From Archivesica marissinica (lineage: Eukaryota > Mollusca > Bivalvia > Venerida > Vesicomyidae), in contig CM026387.1 in NCBI GenBank assembly GCA_014843695.1, positions 64,287,842 through 64,351,841 on the forward strand: a stretch of DNA of 64,000 nt, written 5' to 3'. Within the stretch, counting starts at the first letter, position 1. The number at the start of each line of letters is the position of its first letter. Of this stretch, positions 59,101 through 60,610 are shown one piece after another. The notes beneath the pieces were generated by a model. That model was not told the DNA's origin and did no database searches. It saw only the letters and a program-made list of their open reading frames with translations. The translations under genes and the position numbers were made by a program.

Positions 59101-59727
59101 TTCCCCCACCCCCCATCCATAAGTTTTCTTCCCGTTGCAATGTTATAATTTTAATTATATTTTATCTACATATGAACATTGAAATATTAGGATTCATGGT
59201 TATATGCGACATATTTTAGTATCATGCCATAGTTGTGGTAAATAAAACATGGAATTTTATCATCAGTAACGTTTGTGAACATTTCTTTCATCTGAGAATA
59301 GTTTATGATTCATGCGGTTGTTGATCCACAGGTGAAAGGCGACATACCGATGCTAAAAATGGTACCCGGCCGGCCGTTGCTCACTCTCCCCTATCTGAGA
59401 TCCTTGCACGAGCTACAGCCGTTCTTCAACACATTGTGCCTTGCTAATCAAACAGACAACCTATTATTAGCAGCAAGAAAACTGGGTACCAGCGGATCTA
59501 GGAACCAGGCTAACGTCTTAACCAATGGGCATGCAGGATCAAAAACTCCCAACCAATTGGAAACAAAAGATAATATTGGCAGAGGGATGCCCAAATCAAA
59601 GTCAACTCCAGTATTTCCGGTGAATCACCATTCCAAAATGGACACAGTTTCTGCAATAGATGCCAAGTCTAGTCAGCAGTATATAGAGGAACTGCTAATG
59701 AGAGATTTCTTGGAACCAATGGTGTAA
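276..59727 (+). CDS. DOP1: DOP1 (Dopey) family protein, 3' part of gene, 18 exons
   Basis: Spliced CDS: 276-379, 665-817, 1754-3532, 4333-4546, 7632-7802, 8791-8919, 24861-25001, 25407-25567, 27671-27879, 30433-30533, 31000-31109, 33394-33605, 34054-34206, 35234-35370, 43431-43486, 56421-56585, 57460-57634, 59332-59727. Every junction is GT-AG and the phases agree; the total is 4,566 nt (1,521 aa plus TAA). Peptides typical of DOP1 occur in family order: FSVLWHLTR, SSLEQTTWLR, MLQFFYAY, APGQFLLL, AMLKRLAF, SPQHLTSMWP, YRWAFI and a C-terminal DFLEPMV. DOP1 proteins are large peripheral membrane proteins that partner MON2 (and the flippase Neo1 in yeast) in endosome/Golgi traffic; animal DOP1 has been tied to kinesin-1 transport. 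Usual length is about 2,300-2,500 aa, so the N-terminal third is outside the window. The family call is secure; DOP1A versus DOP1B cannot be assigned, and invertebrates usually have one gene. Confidence 0.93.
665..817 (+). CDS. DOP1: DOP1 exon 2 of window
   Basis: Acceptor tttgttgcag, donor gtgaat. It reads SMFVVLDSL, then TWLTHMIQQGDINRVMEPLL and a leucine-rich LLHPDTAR end. This matches the DOP1 stretch in which a helical repeat runs into LLHP...RVSVQ of the next exon. Window residues 35-85. Confidence 0.92.
1161..1407 (+). mobile_element. MITE family A, copy 1
   Basis: About 247 bp with imperfect terminal inverted repeats AACCCATTTCATTCTGGATAC and its complement ending in TTAA. The interior is itself palindromic (genagatccagatcag-like and ctgatctggctctatg-like arms). 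Similar full-length copies lie at 47123 and 47449. No coding capacity. The TTAA ends suggest a TTAA-targeting, piggyBac-type origin, which is inference. Confidence 0.8.
1754..3532 (+). CDS. DOP1: DOP1 exon 3 of window, large central exon
   Basis: A long exon of 1,779 nt, window residues 86-678. The acceptor is gttgcag and the donor gtacgt. It opens with RVSVQHVNV, continues through an acidic, Ser/Glu-rich, poorly structured stretch (about residues 110-335), and enters a helical region from LHMHMLLYIQ to MGKHLPGIVMTVVSQLCRN. The second half matches conserved DOP1 sequence; the low-complexity middle is the variable linker seen in the family. The open frame extends upstream to 1719, but that part is intron read-through because the acceptor at 1753 fits the phase of the previous exon. 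Confidence 0.93.
3716..3940 (+). mobile_element. MITE family B, copy 1
   Basis: About 225 bp between TTAA tetramers, with terminal inverted repeats TTAACCCATTCGACACCA and TGGTGTTGAAAGGGTTAA. The interior (acatggactggtccatg; agtgcagatcctgatgag) recurs at three other sites. No coding capacity. Confidence 0.85.
4031..4195. repeat. Dispersed repeat, 'gggatggcaac' type
   Basis: Shares aatagggatggcaac and an AT-rich 'atattcgg' stretch with 50718-51060. Possibly a decayed DNA-transposon end; boundaries unclear. Confidence 0.4.
4333..4546 (+). CDS. DOP1: DOP1 exon 4 of window
   Basis: Acceptor ttttccgcag, donor gtaagtcg. It reads HHKIPPDHVLTMLEGLMTL, CHYCLLDN, then a Ser/Thr/Asn-rich tail ending FSVFNPVGSSR. 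The PPD-LTMLEG-T-CHYCLLD block is a family hallmark. Window residues 679-750; ends in phase 0. Confidence 0.93.
4679..5134 (-). mobile_element. tRNA-derived SINE family D, copy 1, internally amplified
   Basis: Reverse copy. The 3' tail (agtttatacaaatttatttt) is at the left, the 'gagggagagaagag' and 'aatttaaatgccttgcc' parts are at the right. A 45-bp internal piece is tandemly repeated seven times (4730-5044). Confidence 0.8.
4730..5044. repeat. 45-bp tandem repeat inside a SINE, 7 copies
   Basis: cactctcgagacctcactcc starts at 4741, 4786, 4831, 4876, 4921, 4966 and 5011. The unit is the segment of SINE D between its poly-A side and the ggaatccatc motif. The 150-aa open frame here is an artefact of the 45-bp period. 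Confidence 0.95.
5149..5181. repeat. (CTGT)n microsatellite
   Basis: Eight uninterrupted tetramers followed by atgt. Confidence 0.9.
5247..5335 (+). mobile_element. SINE family G, fragment
   Basis: ttaaccgaggtctcatgtat, ggttctatacacctggc resemble the middle of the copy at 50316. Confidence 0.45.
5886..6128 (-). mobile_element. tRNA-derived SINE family E, copy 1
   Basis: Reverse copy. Tail aagtttaaattttatttatt at left, core gatgaaagcgtaaatg and ggagaaaacccacctgtccg, and a tRNA-like end with gaggattgaacctgggttgc (B box reversed) and gcgtgctaaccactgcacta. Confidence 0.85.
6678..6917 (+). mobile_element. tRNA-derived SINE family D, copy 2
   Basis: Head ggaagtcatgatagtgtagt (A-box-like), B-box ggagttcgagccc, then aggcaaggcatttaaattcc, ctctcgagagtgatt-type middle and an aaatttgtataaact tail. 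Confidence 0.88.
7101..7510 (+). mobile_element. TIR element family C, copy 1 (interrupted by MITE B)
   Basis: Starts CAGGCAAACCTCTGTTAG and ends AGGTTTGACTGTA. The body carries repeated 'ttaagcagcca' motifs and ends ttggctggctgc. Interrupted at 7253-7494 by a family B MITE. Confidence 0.8.
7253..7494 (+). mobile_element. MITE family B, copy 2, nested in family C
   Basis: Same element as at 3716. It interrupts the 3' end of a family C element: host sequence ggctggctgc precedes the first TTAA and taggtttgactgta follows the last, while intact family C copies read through TTAA once here. This gives a TTAA target duplication. Confidence 0.9.
7632..7802 (+). CDS. DOP1: DOP1 exon 5 of window
   Basis: Exactly 57 codons, phase 0 at both ends. 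Acceptor aaattgcag, donor gttggt. It contains SPVLDARNNILSVMPRII and MAALWRAINIVEK, matching the DOP1 ARE-VL-ILPR...ALLW segment. Window residues 751-807. The donor is weaker than its neighbours but phase and homology fix it. Confidence 0.92.
8507..8715 (+). repeat. Possible tRNA-derived repeat, family I, copy 1
   Basis: ggaccgagtagttatggtcc, ttgacttcaaatcac and gatcggtggttctacctgag resemble 58504-58740. A head like a tRNA A box is visible; boundaries unclear. Confidence 0.45.
8791..8919 (+). CDS. DOP1: DOP1 exon 6 of window
   Basis: 43 codons, phase 0 at both ends. Acceptor tctgatgcag, donor gtaaat. It reads VVRQYIVEFISPISLPHGVH, LLGAIAVAWNDRRKK. The ISP-HGVH-AIA-WN-RR pattern is conserved in DOP1. 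The following intron is the longest here (15.9 kb) and carries the 22-bp array. Window residues 808-850. Confidence 0.92.
8920..10452. other. Intron sequence, nothing recognised
   Basis: AT-rich single-copy-like sequence in the 15.9-kb intron after DOP1 exon 6. Two reverse open frames (9124-9306, 9382-9585) show no motif. No repeat family from this window was recognised. Confidence 0.5.
10453..10703 (+). mobile_element. TIR element family H, copy 1 (hAT-like ends)
   Basis: Terminal inverted repeats CAGGGTTCCC and GGGAACCCTG. The interior (ggctcttagttggctccaag; tttgtcaaatacatgcc) recurs inverted at 33051. CAGGG ends fit hAT-like MITEs; no clear 8-bp target duplication was found. Confidence 0.65.
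10850..11500 (+). pseudogene. LINE reverse-transcriptase 3' end, broken by frameshift and SINE
   Basis: One frame reads YLDIITISKHRTALTKYRTS and LHYLFIER before a stop. After a frame change it reads PLCTQCNMNMIESEFHFLLI then CPKYTDLRRKYL. The C-x2-C...H-x4-C pattern (CTQC, HFLLIC) and the preceding K-R-ALT--R-S-H-L-IE are typical of the C-terminus of non-LTR retrotransposon ORF2. A SINE at 11134-11372 interrupts it; the tail resumes as MTNLLSIKSKALLKLSKFIY in another frame. A dead, 5'-truncated copy; the clade is not assigned. Confidence 0.75.
11134..11372 (-). mobile_element. tRNA-derived SINE family E, copy 2 (inside LINE remnant)
   Basis: Same family as at 5886: gatgaaagcgtatatgtgat, gagaaaacccacctgtccga, gaggatcgaacccaggttgc. 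It splits the LINE remnant. The flanks tactatacc and tactataacc look like an imperfect target duplication. Confidence 0.85.
11594..11616. repeat. (TTG)n microsatellite
   Basis: Seven to eight TTG triplets directly after the LINE remnant tail; many LINEs end in such simple repeats, so this may be its 3' terminus. Confidence 0.7.
11671..11924 (-). mobile_element. tRNA-derived SINE family F, copy 1
   Basis: Reverse of the element at 30657: atatttcgggttttacacct tail, then gagcggggctcgaacccgtg (B box) and aaccactcgaccacggaggc (tRNA start). Confidence 0.88.
12199..12308. repeat. 17-bp tandem repeat, ~7 copies
   Basis: Unit gaggtattttagttccc with small changes. Confidence 0.88.
12345..12472 (-). 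mobile_element. SINE family G, reverse partial
   Basis: gatacatgagaccttggttt, cccatctgaaaaactgttaa, gcagtccaacgtgttaacca. Confidence 0.65.
12553..12750. repeat. Dispersed repeat-like segment with 'tgtccgtccg' core
   Basis: ccatgatggggggagactta, cgtctgtccgtccgtttt, accaaaattggcaggaagta. A looser relative may lie at 7900-8060 (gtctgtctgtgtgtccggcc). No intact gene. Confidence 0.35.
13300..13722. repeat. ~37-bp tandem repeat, ~11 copies
   Basis: Units contain gtttgtttgtaaacactgta and gcagccttatttgattag; early units carry an extra aat or tataaac variant. Confidence 0.92.
13723..15164. other. Intron sequence with no convincing gene
   Basis: Includes a stretch (13792-13890) that resembles 54478-54570 (tttgcatgctg, ctataaata, gcagacgaca), a poly-G run at 14153-14166, and a 99-codon open frame at 14702-15001 with hydrophobic segments but no family I recognise and no splice context. 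Confidence 0.45.
15165..15226 (-). mobile_element. SINE 3' fragment reversed (family G tail)
   Basis: tttacgtttatttatcgtcg, gaacgacgcctcctgaagag: the reversed tail also seen at 49960. Confidence 0.5.
15312..16040. repeat. 35-bp tandem array made from the end of element C
   Basis: About 20 copies of a 35-bp unit containing AACCCGTGTTAGTGGTCACC. Spacing is 35 bp at the first three units; variation is mostly gta/ata and single-base deletions. Confidence 0.92.
15312..16195 (+). mobile_element. TIR element family C, copy 2, with amplified 5' end
   Basis: Terminal inverted repeats TACAGTCCAACCCGTGTTAG and ACAGGTTTGACTGTA. The first 35 bp of the element (to cacctctatta) is tandemly repeated about 20 times at 15312-16040, followed by one normal body. 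Confidence 0.85.
16196..17088. other. Intron sequence, nothing recognised
   Basis: Lies between element C and the 22-bp array. Short open frames only. Confidence 0.45.
17089..24172. repeat. 22-bp minisatellite array, ~320 copies, 7.1 kb
   Basis: Unit ggatgggtgtatgtgtaac plus att/gtt/tgtt variants. It is strongly strand-asymmetric (G/T-rich on +). The reverse strand lacks stops in all three frames (22 is not a multiple of 3), giving spurious 500-800-aa open frames rich in THPMLHIHPSNV. Recognisable variants (ggatggatg, gggggtatg, cattgtaacatt) form higher-order blocks. The part at 19010-20780 is far more irregular than the rest. It fills about half of the intron between DOP1 exons 6 and 7. 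Confidence 0.97.
24260..24332. repeat. 21-bp tandem repeat, ~3 copies
   Basis: Unit gggtcagaaaaagggcaggg. Confidence 0.8.
24595..24880. repeat. ~92-102-bp repeat carrying the exon 7 splice acceptor, 3 copies
   Basis: The block tatttccattgtgaacag plus the first exon bases gttctgccaactcc occurs at about 24649, 24741 and 24843. The last is the true exon 7 start. Units also contain gtcattctgctctag and accctagttaaataaagtg. Confidence 0.93.
24861..25001 (+). CDS. DOP1: DOP1 exon 7 of window
   Basis: 47 codons, phase 0 at both ends. Acceptor ttgtgaacag, donor gtatgtac. It reads EDQLLLVDLVGAIKVLPTDT, LVQTVKEVLNNPP, matching the family LLLVELV-SI motif. Its acceptor and first 14 bases are duplicated twice just upstream, at 24667 and 24759. 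Only the third, most 3' acceptor gives an open frame. Window residues 851-897. Confidence 0.92.
25111..25291 (-). mobile_element. MITE family B, truncated copy 3
   Basis: Inverted copy ending GGGGTTGAATGGGTTAA. The other end is lost near 25111. It lies in the 405-bp intron between DOP1 exons 7 and 8. Confidence 0.8.
25407..25567 (+). CDS. DOP1: DOP1 exon 8 of window
   Basis: Acceptor tgtgttacag, donor gtaagt. It reads INMLQFFYAYVQRT, LMDSWLSLSSLLKESLQLNL and APGQFLLLL, which is one of the most conserved blocks of the C-terminal half of DOP1. It ends with two bases of a Leu codon completed in the next exon. Window residues 898-950. Confidence 0.94.
25823..26056 (+). mobile_element. tRNA-derived SINE family D, copy 3
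   Basis: Full-length: tggaagtcgtgatagcgcag head, gagttcgagccccac B box, taaatttgtataaacta tail. In the intron between DOP1 exons 8 and 9. Confidence 0.9.
26150..26392 (-). mobile_element. SINE family G, reverse copy
   Basis: tctcatctgaaagactgtta, ggtggatcgaacctgcgatc (B box), tccaacatgttaacccctga (A-box side). It lies just 5' of nothing coding, and creates a spurious 125-aa reverse open frame. Confidence 0.72.
26393..27084. other. Intron sequence, nothing recognised
   Basis: AT-rich, contains an A-run at 26940-26951; no repeat family or gene recognised. Confidence 0.45.
27085..27618. repeat. 60-bp tandem repeat, ~9 copies
   Basis: Period exactly 60 bp. The unit contains ggtatgagatgactaaatag and gttattattgactaggg, actagttgaccgggtatgg. 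Differences are nearly all single substitutions. It ends about 50 bp before the acceptor of DOP1 exon 9. Confidence 0.96.
27671..27879 (+). CDS. DOP1: DOP1 exon 9 of window
   Basis: Acceptor atttttgcag, donor gtgagtag. It contains LNEFIHKTPSMVDKKNQRE and IAGSSLEQTTWLRKN, both DOP1 hallmarks, and ends ...EGNQPDD. The last ~57 exon bases plus the donor form the first unit of an 83-bp array that repeats the donor about 29 more times. Read-through of the first donor gives an immediate in-frame TAG, so only the donor at 27880 keeps the frame. Window residues 951-1020. Confidence 0.93.
27823..30309. repeat. 82-83-bp array copying the exon 9 end and its splice donor, ~30 copies
   Basis: The unit runs from gtaaaaccagggccacagtc through caccggaggatgggaaccag and cctgatgatg|gtgagtag to cttgcagtatagaatacaca. 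The first unit is the true end of DOP1 exon 9 (to 27879) plus its donor. I count 30 gatgatg|gtgag junctions including the real one. Reverse frames of several hundred aa are artefacts. Confidence 0.96.
30433..30533 (+). CDS. DOP1: DOP1 exon 10 of window
   Basis: Acceptor cttcatttcag, donor gtacag. It completes the Asp codon split by the previous donor and reads VVMEKRVAEFEPTTVNPADS, then KYSVQALATLAE. YSVQAL-LLAE is the conserved part. Window residues 1021-1054; ends in phase 0. Confidence 0.9.
30657..30909 (+). mobile_element. tRNA-derived SINE family F, copy 2
   Basis: Head gcctccgtggtcgagtggtt (A box) and cgggttcgagccccgctc (B box) with a long variable arm, as in tRNA-Ser/Leu. The body is tgaaaaagttggcagtttct, ggaaaggtgttg; the tail is gtaaaacccgaaatata. 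The lack of a proper acceptor stem and the 165-bp body show a SINE, not a tRNA gene. In the intron between DOP1 exons 10 and 11. Confidence 0.88.
31000..31109 (+). CDS. DOP1: DOP1 exon 11 of window
   Basis: Acceptor acatttttag, donor gtaagc. It reads APLLDVIYTSDEKDKVSPFL, TSLLYNIFPYLKHHK. The LLD-YRSDEK...LLY-VFPYL pattern is strongly conserved. Window residues 1055-1090. Confidence 0.94.
31182..31278 (-). mobile_element. SINE family G, 3' fragment reversed
   Basis: ctaccgtcgccctctggtta, tttggaggatagtgcc. Confidence 0.5.
31285..31745. repeat. 35-bp tandem array, end of element C
   Basis: About 13 copies of a ~35-bp unit, two types alternating (ttagtagttacctccattata and ttaatggtcacctctattgta). 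Independent amplification of the same part of element C as at 15312. Confidence 0.9.
31812..32029. mobile_element. MITE-like element, diverged relative of family A
   Basis: Sits inside a family C element between two TTAA tetramers. It shares interior motifs with family A (catagagccagatc, gctgatctggatctatg) but has different ends (CCTTTGCATGCT / AGCAGGCAACGGG). A short sequence at 54478-54560 has the same TTAACTCTTTGCATGCTG-like start. Confidence 0.55.
32040..32218. repeat. ~57-bp tandem repeat inside element C, 3 copies
   Basis: Units contain AAGCAGCCTGTTTACAGATT and CTCAATATGATGTTTTATTA. Confidence 0.85.
32318..32436 (-). mobile_element. SINE family G, reverse partial
   Basis: tcccaactgaaagactgtta, tggtatcgaacctgagatcc, gcagtccatcgtattaacca. 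Confidence 0.65.
32505..32662 (-). mobile_element. tRNA-derived SINE family D, copy 4 (5' part)
   Basis: Reverse copy of the head half: atccatcaccacaagggaga, aatttaaatgccttgcctaa, and gcgttaccacggcgc near the tRNA end. Confidence 0.75.
32679..32864 (-). mobile_element. TIR element family C, copy 4
   Basis: Inverted copy running from CAATCAAACCTGTCTTAAGC to ACACAGGTTTGACTGTA, about 186 bp, without terminal amplification. Confidence 0.8.
33051..33263 (-). mobile_element. TIR element family H, copy 2
   Basis: Inverted relative of the element at 10453: CAGGGTTCCCTCTGTCTGAA at one end, GGAACCCTG at the other, with cttggagccaactaagagcc inside. Confidence 0.65.
33394..33605 (+). CDS. DOP1: DOP1 exon 12 of window
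   Basis: Acceptor gctaattttag, donor gtatgtat. It reads SIRAASQFLSSISSYQYMRK, AWRKEALDLLLDARFFQMD, then DNLMTHDKTTYKDLM. These match the DOP1 LLSSLSGY-YT-RAWKKE and LLTHDKT-FKDLM motifs. Window residues 1091-1161. Confidence 0.95.
33740..33960. repeat. AT-rich degenerate tandem repeat
   Basis: Units of about 18-20 bp, ttacttttagattacatt type, about 11 copies, in the 448-bp intron before DOP1 exon 13. Confidence 0.85.
34054..34206 (+). CDS. DOP1: DOP1 exon 13 of window
   Basis: Acceptor ccatattgcag, donor gtatgact. It reads SLNLFSNKEQEIDQKAAMLK, RLAFTVFCSEADQYQKSIPE. The motifs SSL-LF, Q-AMLLKR-AF and DQY---IP-IQ are conserved. The last ~35 bases seed the 112-bp repeat array that fills the next intron. 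Window residues 1162-1212. Confidence 0.94.
34170..35010. repeat. 112-bp array derived from the exon 13 end and donor
   Basis: gtgcaagggtacagg recurs at 34321, 34433, 34545 and 34657, a 112-bp period. Within each unit the motif gaccagtac(t/c)(g/a)gaaatctat recurs about three times, resembling the last 35 bp of DOP1 exon 13. Several copies also keep ataaggtatgac, like the real donor. It decays toward 35010. Confidence 0.9.
35028..35149 (+). mobile_element. tRNA-derived SINE family D, fragment
   Basis: Carries ttcaagccccacc (B-box-like) joined directly to gagagcgattaatct and the aaataaatttgtataaacc tail; the middle of the element is missing. Confidence 0.65.
35234..35370 (+). CDS. DOP1: DOP1 exon 14 of window
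   Basis: Acceptor ttattttcag, donor gtatgtta. It reads EKLAESLRIPQAPSVMAHVF, LCFRVLMVRVSPQHLTSMWP, TIITEL. SPQHLTS-WP is a DOP1 signature. Window residues 1213-1258; ends in phase 0. A 35-bp array starts about 33 bp past the donor. Confidence 0.95.
35403..37077. repeat. 35-bp array, ~47 copies
   Basis: Unit tggactgtcctatctcactg then gtgcctgcccaaaca. It begins 33 bp after the exon 14 donor. Local sub-types (gtgactg, tttactg) cluster. Confidence 0.95.
37106..37223. repeat. 44-bp tandem repeat, ~3 copies
   Basis: attgacagtccatcacatta, agccactaaacagttgc. Confidence 0.88.
37240..37771. repeat. 29-bp array, ~18 copies
   Basis: ttgcacctcactacaatgtg then gttaaacag. A 30-bp version resumes after the assembly gap at 43289. 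Confidence 0.95.
37788..42288. repeat. 21-bp array, ~210 copies, ends in gap
   Basis: Unit tgtaacccttacagtggact(g), with 20-bp variants. A higher-order block repeats at an offset of 1,320 bp (39901 matches 41221). The array runs into the N stretch, so its length is unknown. Confidence 0.96.
42289..43288. other. Assembly gap, 1,000 N
   Basis: Exactly 1,000 N, the usual placeholder for unknown size. It joins the 21-bp array to a 30-bp array. No exon is missing here by reading phase. Confidence 0.99.
43289..43400. repeat. 30-bp array, ~4 copies, just 5' of exon 15
   Basis: tgcacctcactacaatgtgg then taaaaacagt, period 30 bp; same family as the array at 37240. It stops 30 bp before the exon 15 acceptor. 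Confidence 0.93.
43431..43486 (+). CDS. DOP1: DOP1 exon 15 of window, micro-exon
   Basis: Only 56 nt. Acceptor catctttgcag, donor gtaagc. It reads IHVFLQIEQELSTETEEF and continues the family ITEL-VQVFL-MEQEL sequence across the junction with exon 14. A second cag at 43446-43448 could be an alternative acceptor 18 nt downstream in the same frame, but it would lose the conserved VFLQ. It lies 142 bp downstream of the assembly gap. Window residues 1259-1276. Confidence 0.9.
43518..44545. repeat. 44-bp array, ~23 copies
   Basis: atagaattatgaccaagtat, attagattcacacatgtttg, catt. Starts 32 bp after the exon 15 donor. Confidence 0.95.
44826..45468. repeat. 27-bp array, ~24 copies
   Basis: Unit ggtgatattgacctcagact then tacgcag/tacgttg. 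It runs directly into a 51-bp array sharing attgacctcagactt. Confidence 0.96.
45469..46024. repeat. 51-bp array, ~11 copies
   Basis: Unit ggtcagtatcaccctgctgg, atccatagaacaatgt, attgacctcagactt. The first 16 bases are an inverted copy of part of the 27-bp unit. Confidence 0.96.
46144..46555 (+). mobile_element. TIR element family C, copy 5
   Basis: TACAGTCAAACCTGTG start and CAGGTTTGACTGTA end; the ends are flanked by TA. The internal 'ccctctattaaacatcca' segment is partly triplicated. Confidence 0.8.
46792..46973 (+). mobile_element. TIR element family C, copy 6 (simple form)
   Basis: The cleanest copy: 182 bp, TACAGTCAAACCTGTGTTAG to ACAGGTTTGACTGTA. CAGT-starting ends next to TA fit a Tc1/mariner-like MITE, but no transposase is present, so the superfamily is only a guess. 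Confidence 0.82.
47123..47369 (-). mobile_element. MITE family A, copy 2
   Basis: Same element as at 1161 but inverted, with TTAA at both outer edges. It lies 79 bp from copy 3 in the opposite orientation. Confidence 0.85.
47449..47695 (+). mobile_element. MITE family A, copy 3
   Basis: Full-length copy, TTAA at both ends, terminal inverted repeats TTAACCCATTT / AAATGGGTTAA, length 247 bp like copies 1 and 2. Confidence 0.85.
47733..47902 (-). mobile_element. tRNA-derived SINE family D, copy 5
   Basis: Reverse copy: tgttgagacctcattcctca, ggaatccattgccatgag, then tgaagcgaacgcgctacaac and gcgctatcacgact at the tRNA end. Confidence 0.75.
48352..48476 (-). mobile_element. tRNA-derived SINE family D, fragment
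   Basis: Reverse copy of the 3' part: ttattttagctcgattgcga, tcactcacgagacctcattc, ttaaatgccttgcctaaggg, stopping before the tRNA head. Confidence 0.72.
48511..48751 (+). mobile_element. MITE family B, copy 4
   Basis: Full-length, TTAA at both edges, ends TTAACTCTTTCAACCCCA and TGGGGTTGAAAGGGTTAA. Confidence 0.85.
48935..49081. mobile_element. Fold-back element, 147 bp
   Basis: Nearly the whole segment is an inverted repeat: GGGCCCAAGGTTATAAAAC at the left, GATTTATAACCTCGGGCC at the right, with ctcaaactcagactcaag and cttgagcttgagttt arms inside. No coding capacity. Confidence 0.75.
49330..49627. repeat. 35-bp array, ~8 copies
   Basis: ggttattcagagaattacct, taacttacctaaatt. Confidence 0.93.
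49788..49990 (+). mobile_element. SINE family G, 3' part
   Basis: Shares ggacgttaaaccaaggtctc, gtgcacgtaaaagaaccaga and caataaataaacgtaaatca with the copy at 50316, 500 bp away. Confidence 0.75.
50316..50603 (+). mobile_element. tRNA-derived SINE family G, full copy
   Basis: Head with attgttcgatcccccgtct (B-box-like), then aattaacagtctttcagatg, gggacgttaaaccgaggtct, gtgcacgtaaaagaaccaga and a gataaataaacgtaaaac tail. The best-preserved member in the window. Confidence 0.75.
50718..51060. repeat. Dispersed repeat, 'gggatggcaac' type, second copy
   Basis: Starts aatagggatggcaacgaat and contains gaatattcggtcgag, resembling 4031-4195. Boundaries are approximate. Confidence 0.4.
51100..51391. 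repeat. 49-bp array, 6 copies
   Basis: gaatctatttgtccggacca, caagcgtctatgacttgcac, tgcctgt. The first half unit resembles single-copy sequence at 50311. Confidence 0.93.
51669..51894 (-). mobile_element. tRNA-derived SINE family F, copy 3
   Basis: Reverse copy: cacccttcctgggcagcctc, aagaaactgccaatgttttc, gagcgggactcaaactcgtg, accactcaaccgcggaggc. Confidence 0.82.
51893..52858. repeat. ~34-48-bp composite array, ~25 copies
   Basis: gggaggtgggctgatcccga, ctcggtaatctca(gtaatctc) with variable numbers of the short gtaatctca module. Confidence 0.94.
53227..54310. repeat. 17-bp array, ~60 copies
   Basis: Unit cactcacatacacgtga with cgc/cac and gcatgc variants. Near its end a ~100-bp higher-order unit with gacatgagcacacacatg is present twice (about 54100 and 54200). 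A related 17-bp array lies at 63466. Confidence 0.95.
54560..55557. repeat. 34-bp array, ~29 copies
   Basis: caactgaaaactctggaaat, atctcatagaatta/atttc. Very uniform; one unit has a single extra t. Confidence 0.96.
55780..55875. repeat. ~36-bp tandem repeat, ~2.6 copies
   Basis: ggagaggaccaatcactaat, gttgttagtatgttat. Confidence 0.85.
56058..56216 (-). mobile_element. tRNA-derived SINE family E, copy 3 (tRNA end missing)
   Basis: Starts aagtttaaactttatttatt, contains aatgaaagcgtatatgtggt, and breaks off after catctcacatacttccc before the tRNA head. Confidence 0.82.
56421..56585 (+). CDS. DOP1: DOP1 exon 16 of window
   Basis: Acceptor tttgttttag, donor gtaagtat. It reads MTQVQRIAALDSSWAHLGNG, then WMQLYLSACKLLDLCLALPA, SVPQFQL. 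The W--LYLSACK-LDL-LALP---LPQFQ block is highly conserved in DOP1. Window residues 1277-1331. Confidence 0.95.
56609..57330. repeat. 30-bp array, ~24 copies
   Basis: tcagtttgcagtcagtagat, caaggttcca; starts 24 bp after the exon 16 donor. The 255-aa open frame over it reflects the 30-bp period. Confidence 0.96.
57460..57634 (+). CDS. DOP1: DOP1 exon 17 of window
   Basis: Acceptor actatctgtag, donor gttagt. It completes a Leu codon and reads YRWAFIGGAAAGEGDDEIVE, a Lys-rich linker, then QFKPHIIRLARELNTK. YRWAFI and FKP-VVRLA-LL are conserved. The basic linker (about residues 1347-1376) probably forms a charged, flexible or coiled segment. Window residues 1332-1390. Confidence 0.94.
57675..57850 (+). 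mobile_element. SINE family G, 3' part
   Basis: Contains gtttcagatggaactattaa, ccgaggtttaatgtatcagt, aggcgtcgccctgattaacc and gcgataaataaacatacg. Confidence 0.7.
58151..58505. repeat. 50-bp array, 7 copies
   Basis: gtaggcctgaggctgctgta, tgtacctcgactgtgaggca, ttggttcact; period exactly 50. Confidence 0.95.
58504..58740 (+). repeat. Possible tRNA-derived repeat, family I, copy 2
   Basis: ttggccgagtggttatgggc (A-box-like), gttgacatcaaatcactacc, ggtcgatggttctacccgtc. It abuts the 50-bp array at its 5' edge. Confidence 0.5.
58831..59045 (+). mobile_element. tRNA-derived SINE family D, copy 7, with target duplication
   Basis: tggaagtcgtgatagcgcag head, gagttcgagcccaac B box, aaatttgtataaacta tail. 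It is flanked by aaataatgagatt on both sides (58819-58832 and about 59044-59056), a direct target-site duplication showing retroposition. Confidence 0.9.
59332..59727 (+). CDS. DOP1: DOP1 terminal exon with stop codon
   Basis: Acceptor gttgatccacag. It reads VPGRPLLTLPYLRSLHELQP, FFNTLCLANQ, a polar low-complexity stretch, and ends YIEELLMRDFLEPMV then TAA at 59725-59727. The PG-LLLT---LRS---L-PFFN and C-terminal E-DFLE-M motifs match the family C-terminus, so the gene ends here. Window residues 1391-1521. Confidence 0.94.
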   Translation: MKGDIPMLKMVPGRPLLTLPYLRSLHELQPFFNTLCLANQTDNLLLAARKLGTSGSRNQANVLTNGHAGSKTPNQLETKDNIGRGMPKSKSTPVFPVNHHSKMDTVSAIDAKSSQQYIEELLMRDFLEPMV

Positions 59728-60264
59728 AAGTACCAAAGAGTTTGAAAGATATATCTTGTATTTATCTTGCATGTTTCTGCCCACCATTGAACCGAAATTT
59801 ATGTATGTACTATGTTGTTTTTATTGGATTACCTTTCATTTAGGATTTATTACGGACTTGTTGATTGGTCCGATTGCTAATTGGCCGTTGATTTTAATGT
59901 TGATTTAAGATTCCTTCCTAAGGAGATGATTCTGGCGTGGTTTGAGCTCACAACCTCTCGTTTACGAGGCGGACACCGTCACCACGGAGACTCCACATTT
60001 ATCTAGTCCATCTGTGCAGTCTTCATGGTGTAATGGGGGTTGCGATTTCACTAGAACTAGAATTCAATATTTTACTATCCTGGTCATAAGATTGATTGTA
60101 ATACAGAGACCTGTAATCGTAATATAACATTTAGAAACAAATCACATTGCTTATATTCATAGTGATACAGCCGCCACATATTTTCTTATATCAACACACG
60201 TTTAATAACACCGGGAAGGATTCTGATTGGTTGATAGAATAATCATTATAATTTGTTAATTAAA
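59728..60264 (+). other. Probable DOP1 3' UTR
   Basis: Sequence after the stop has no recognised repeat until the SINE at 60611. No AATAAA was seen close to the stop. The first hexamer-like candidate is ATTAAA at 60259-60264, so the end given here is a guess. The Met-starting open frame at 59942-60127 has no recognisable features. Confidence 0.35.
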
Positions 60265-60610
60265 CTTTAAACTATGCATATTTATAGGTGAATTGGTACA
60301 TAACGTTAACAATAAGACAACCGACGATTTAGCAAAAGTGGCGACATAATTATAGCGCTATTTAAAACATAAAATATAATACAGTTTTGCATAGTGGCAT
60401 CATGACAATTTAGTGACATGACATATGATTAAAACACTACATGTTAATGTGATAAAACGGTTCTTACACTAATGGTGATTTCCACCATATTTTTTGAAAC
60501 TCGTTCTTGAATTTTGCTCTATAGCTCGCCAAAATGCTCGCTTAATAGCAAATTTCCAAACTCATTTCATAAAATATGTTATGAAATAACCACTCATGTA
60601 AGGTCCTATA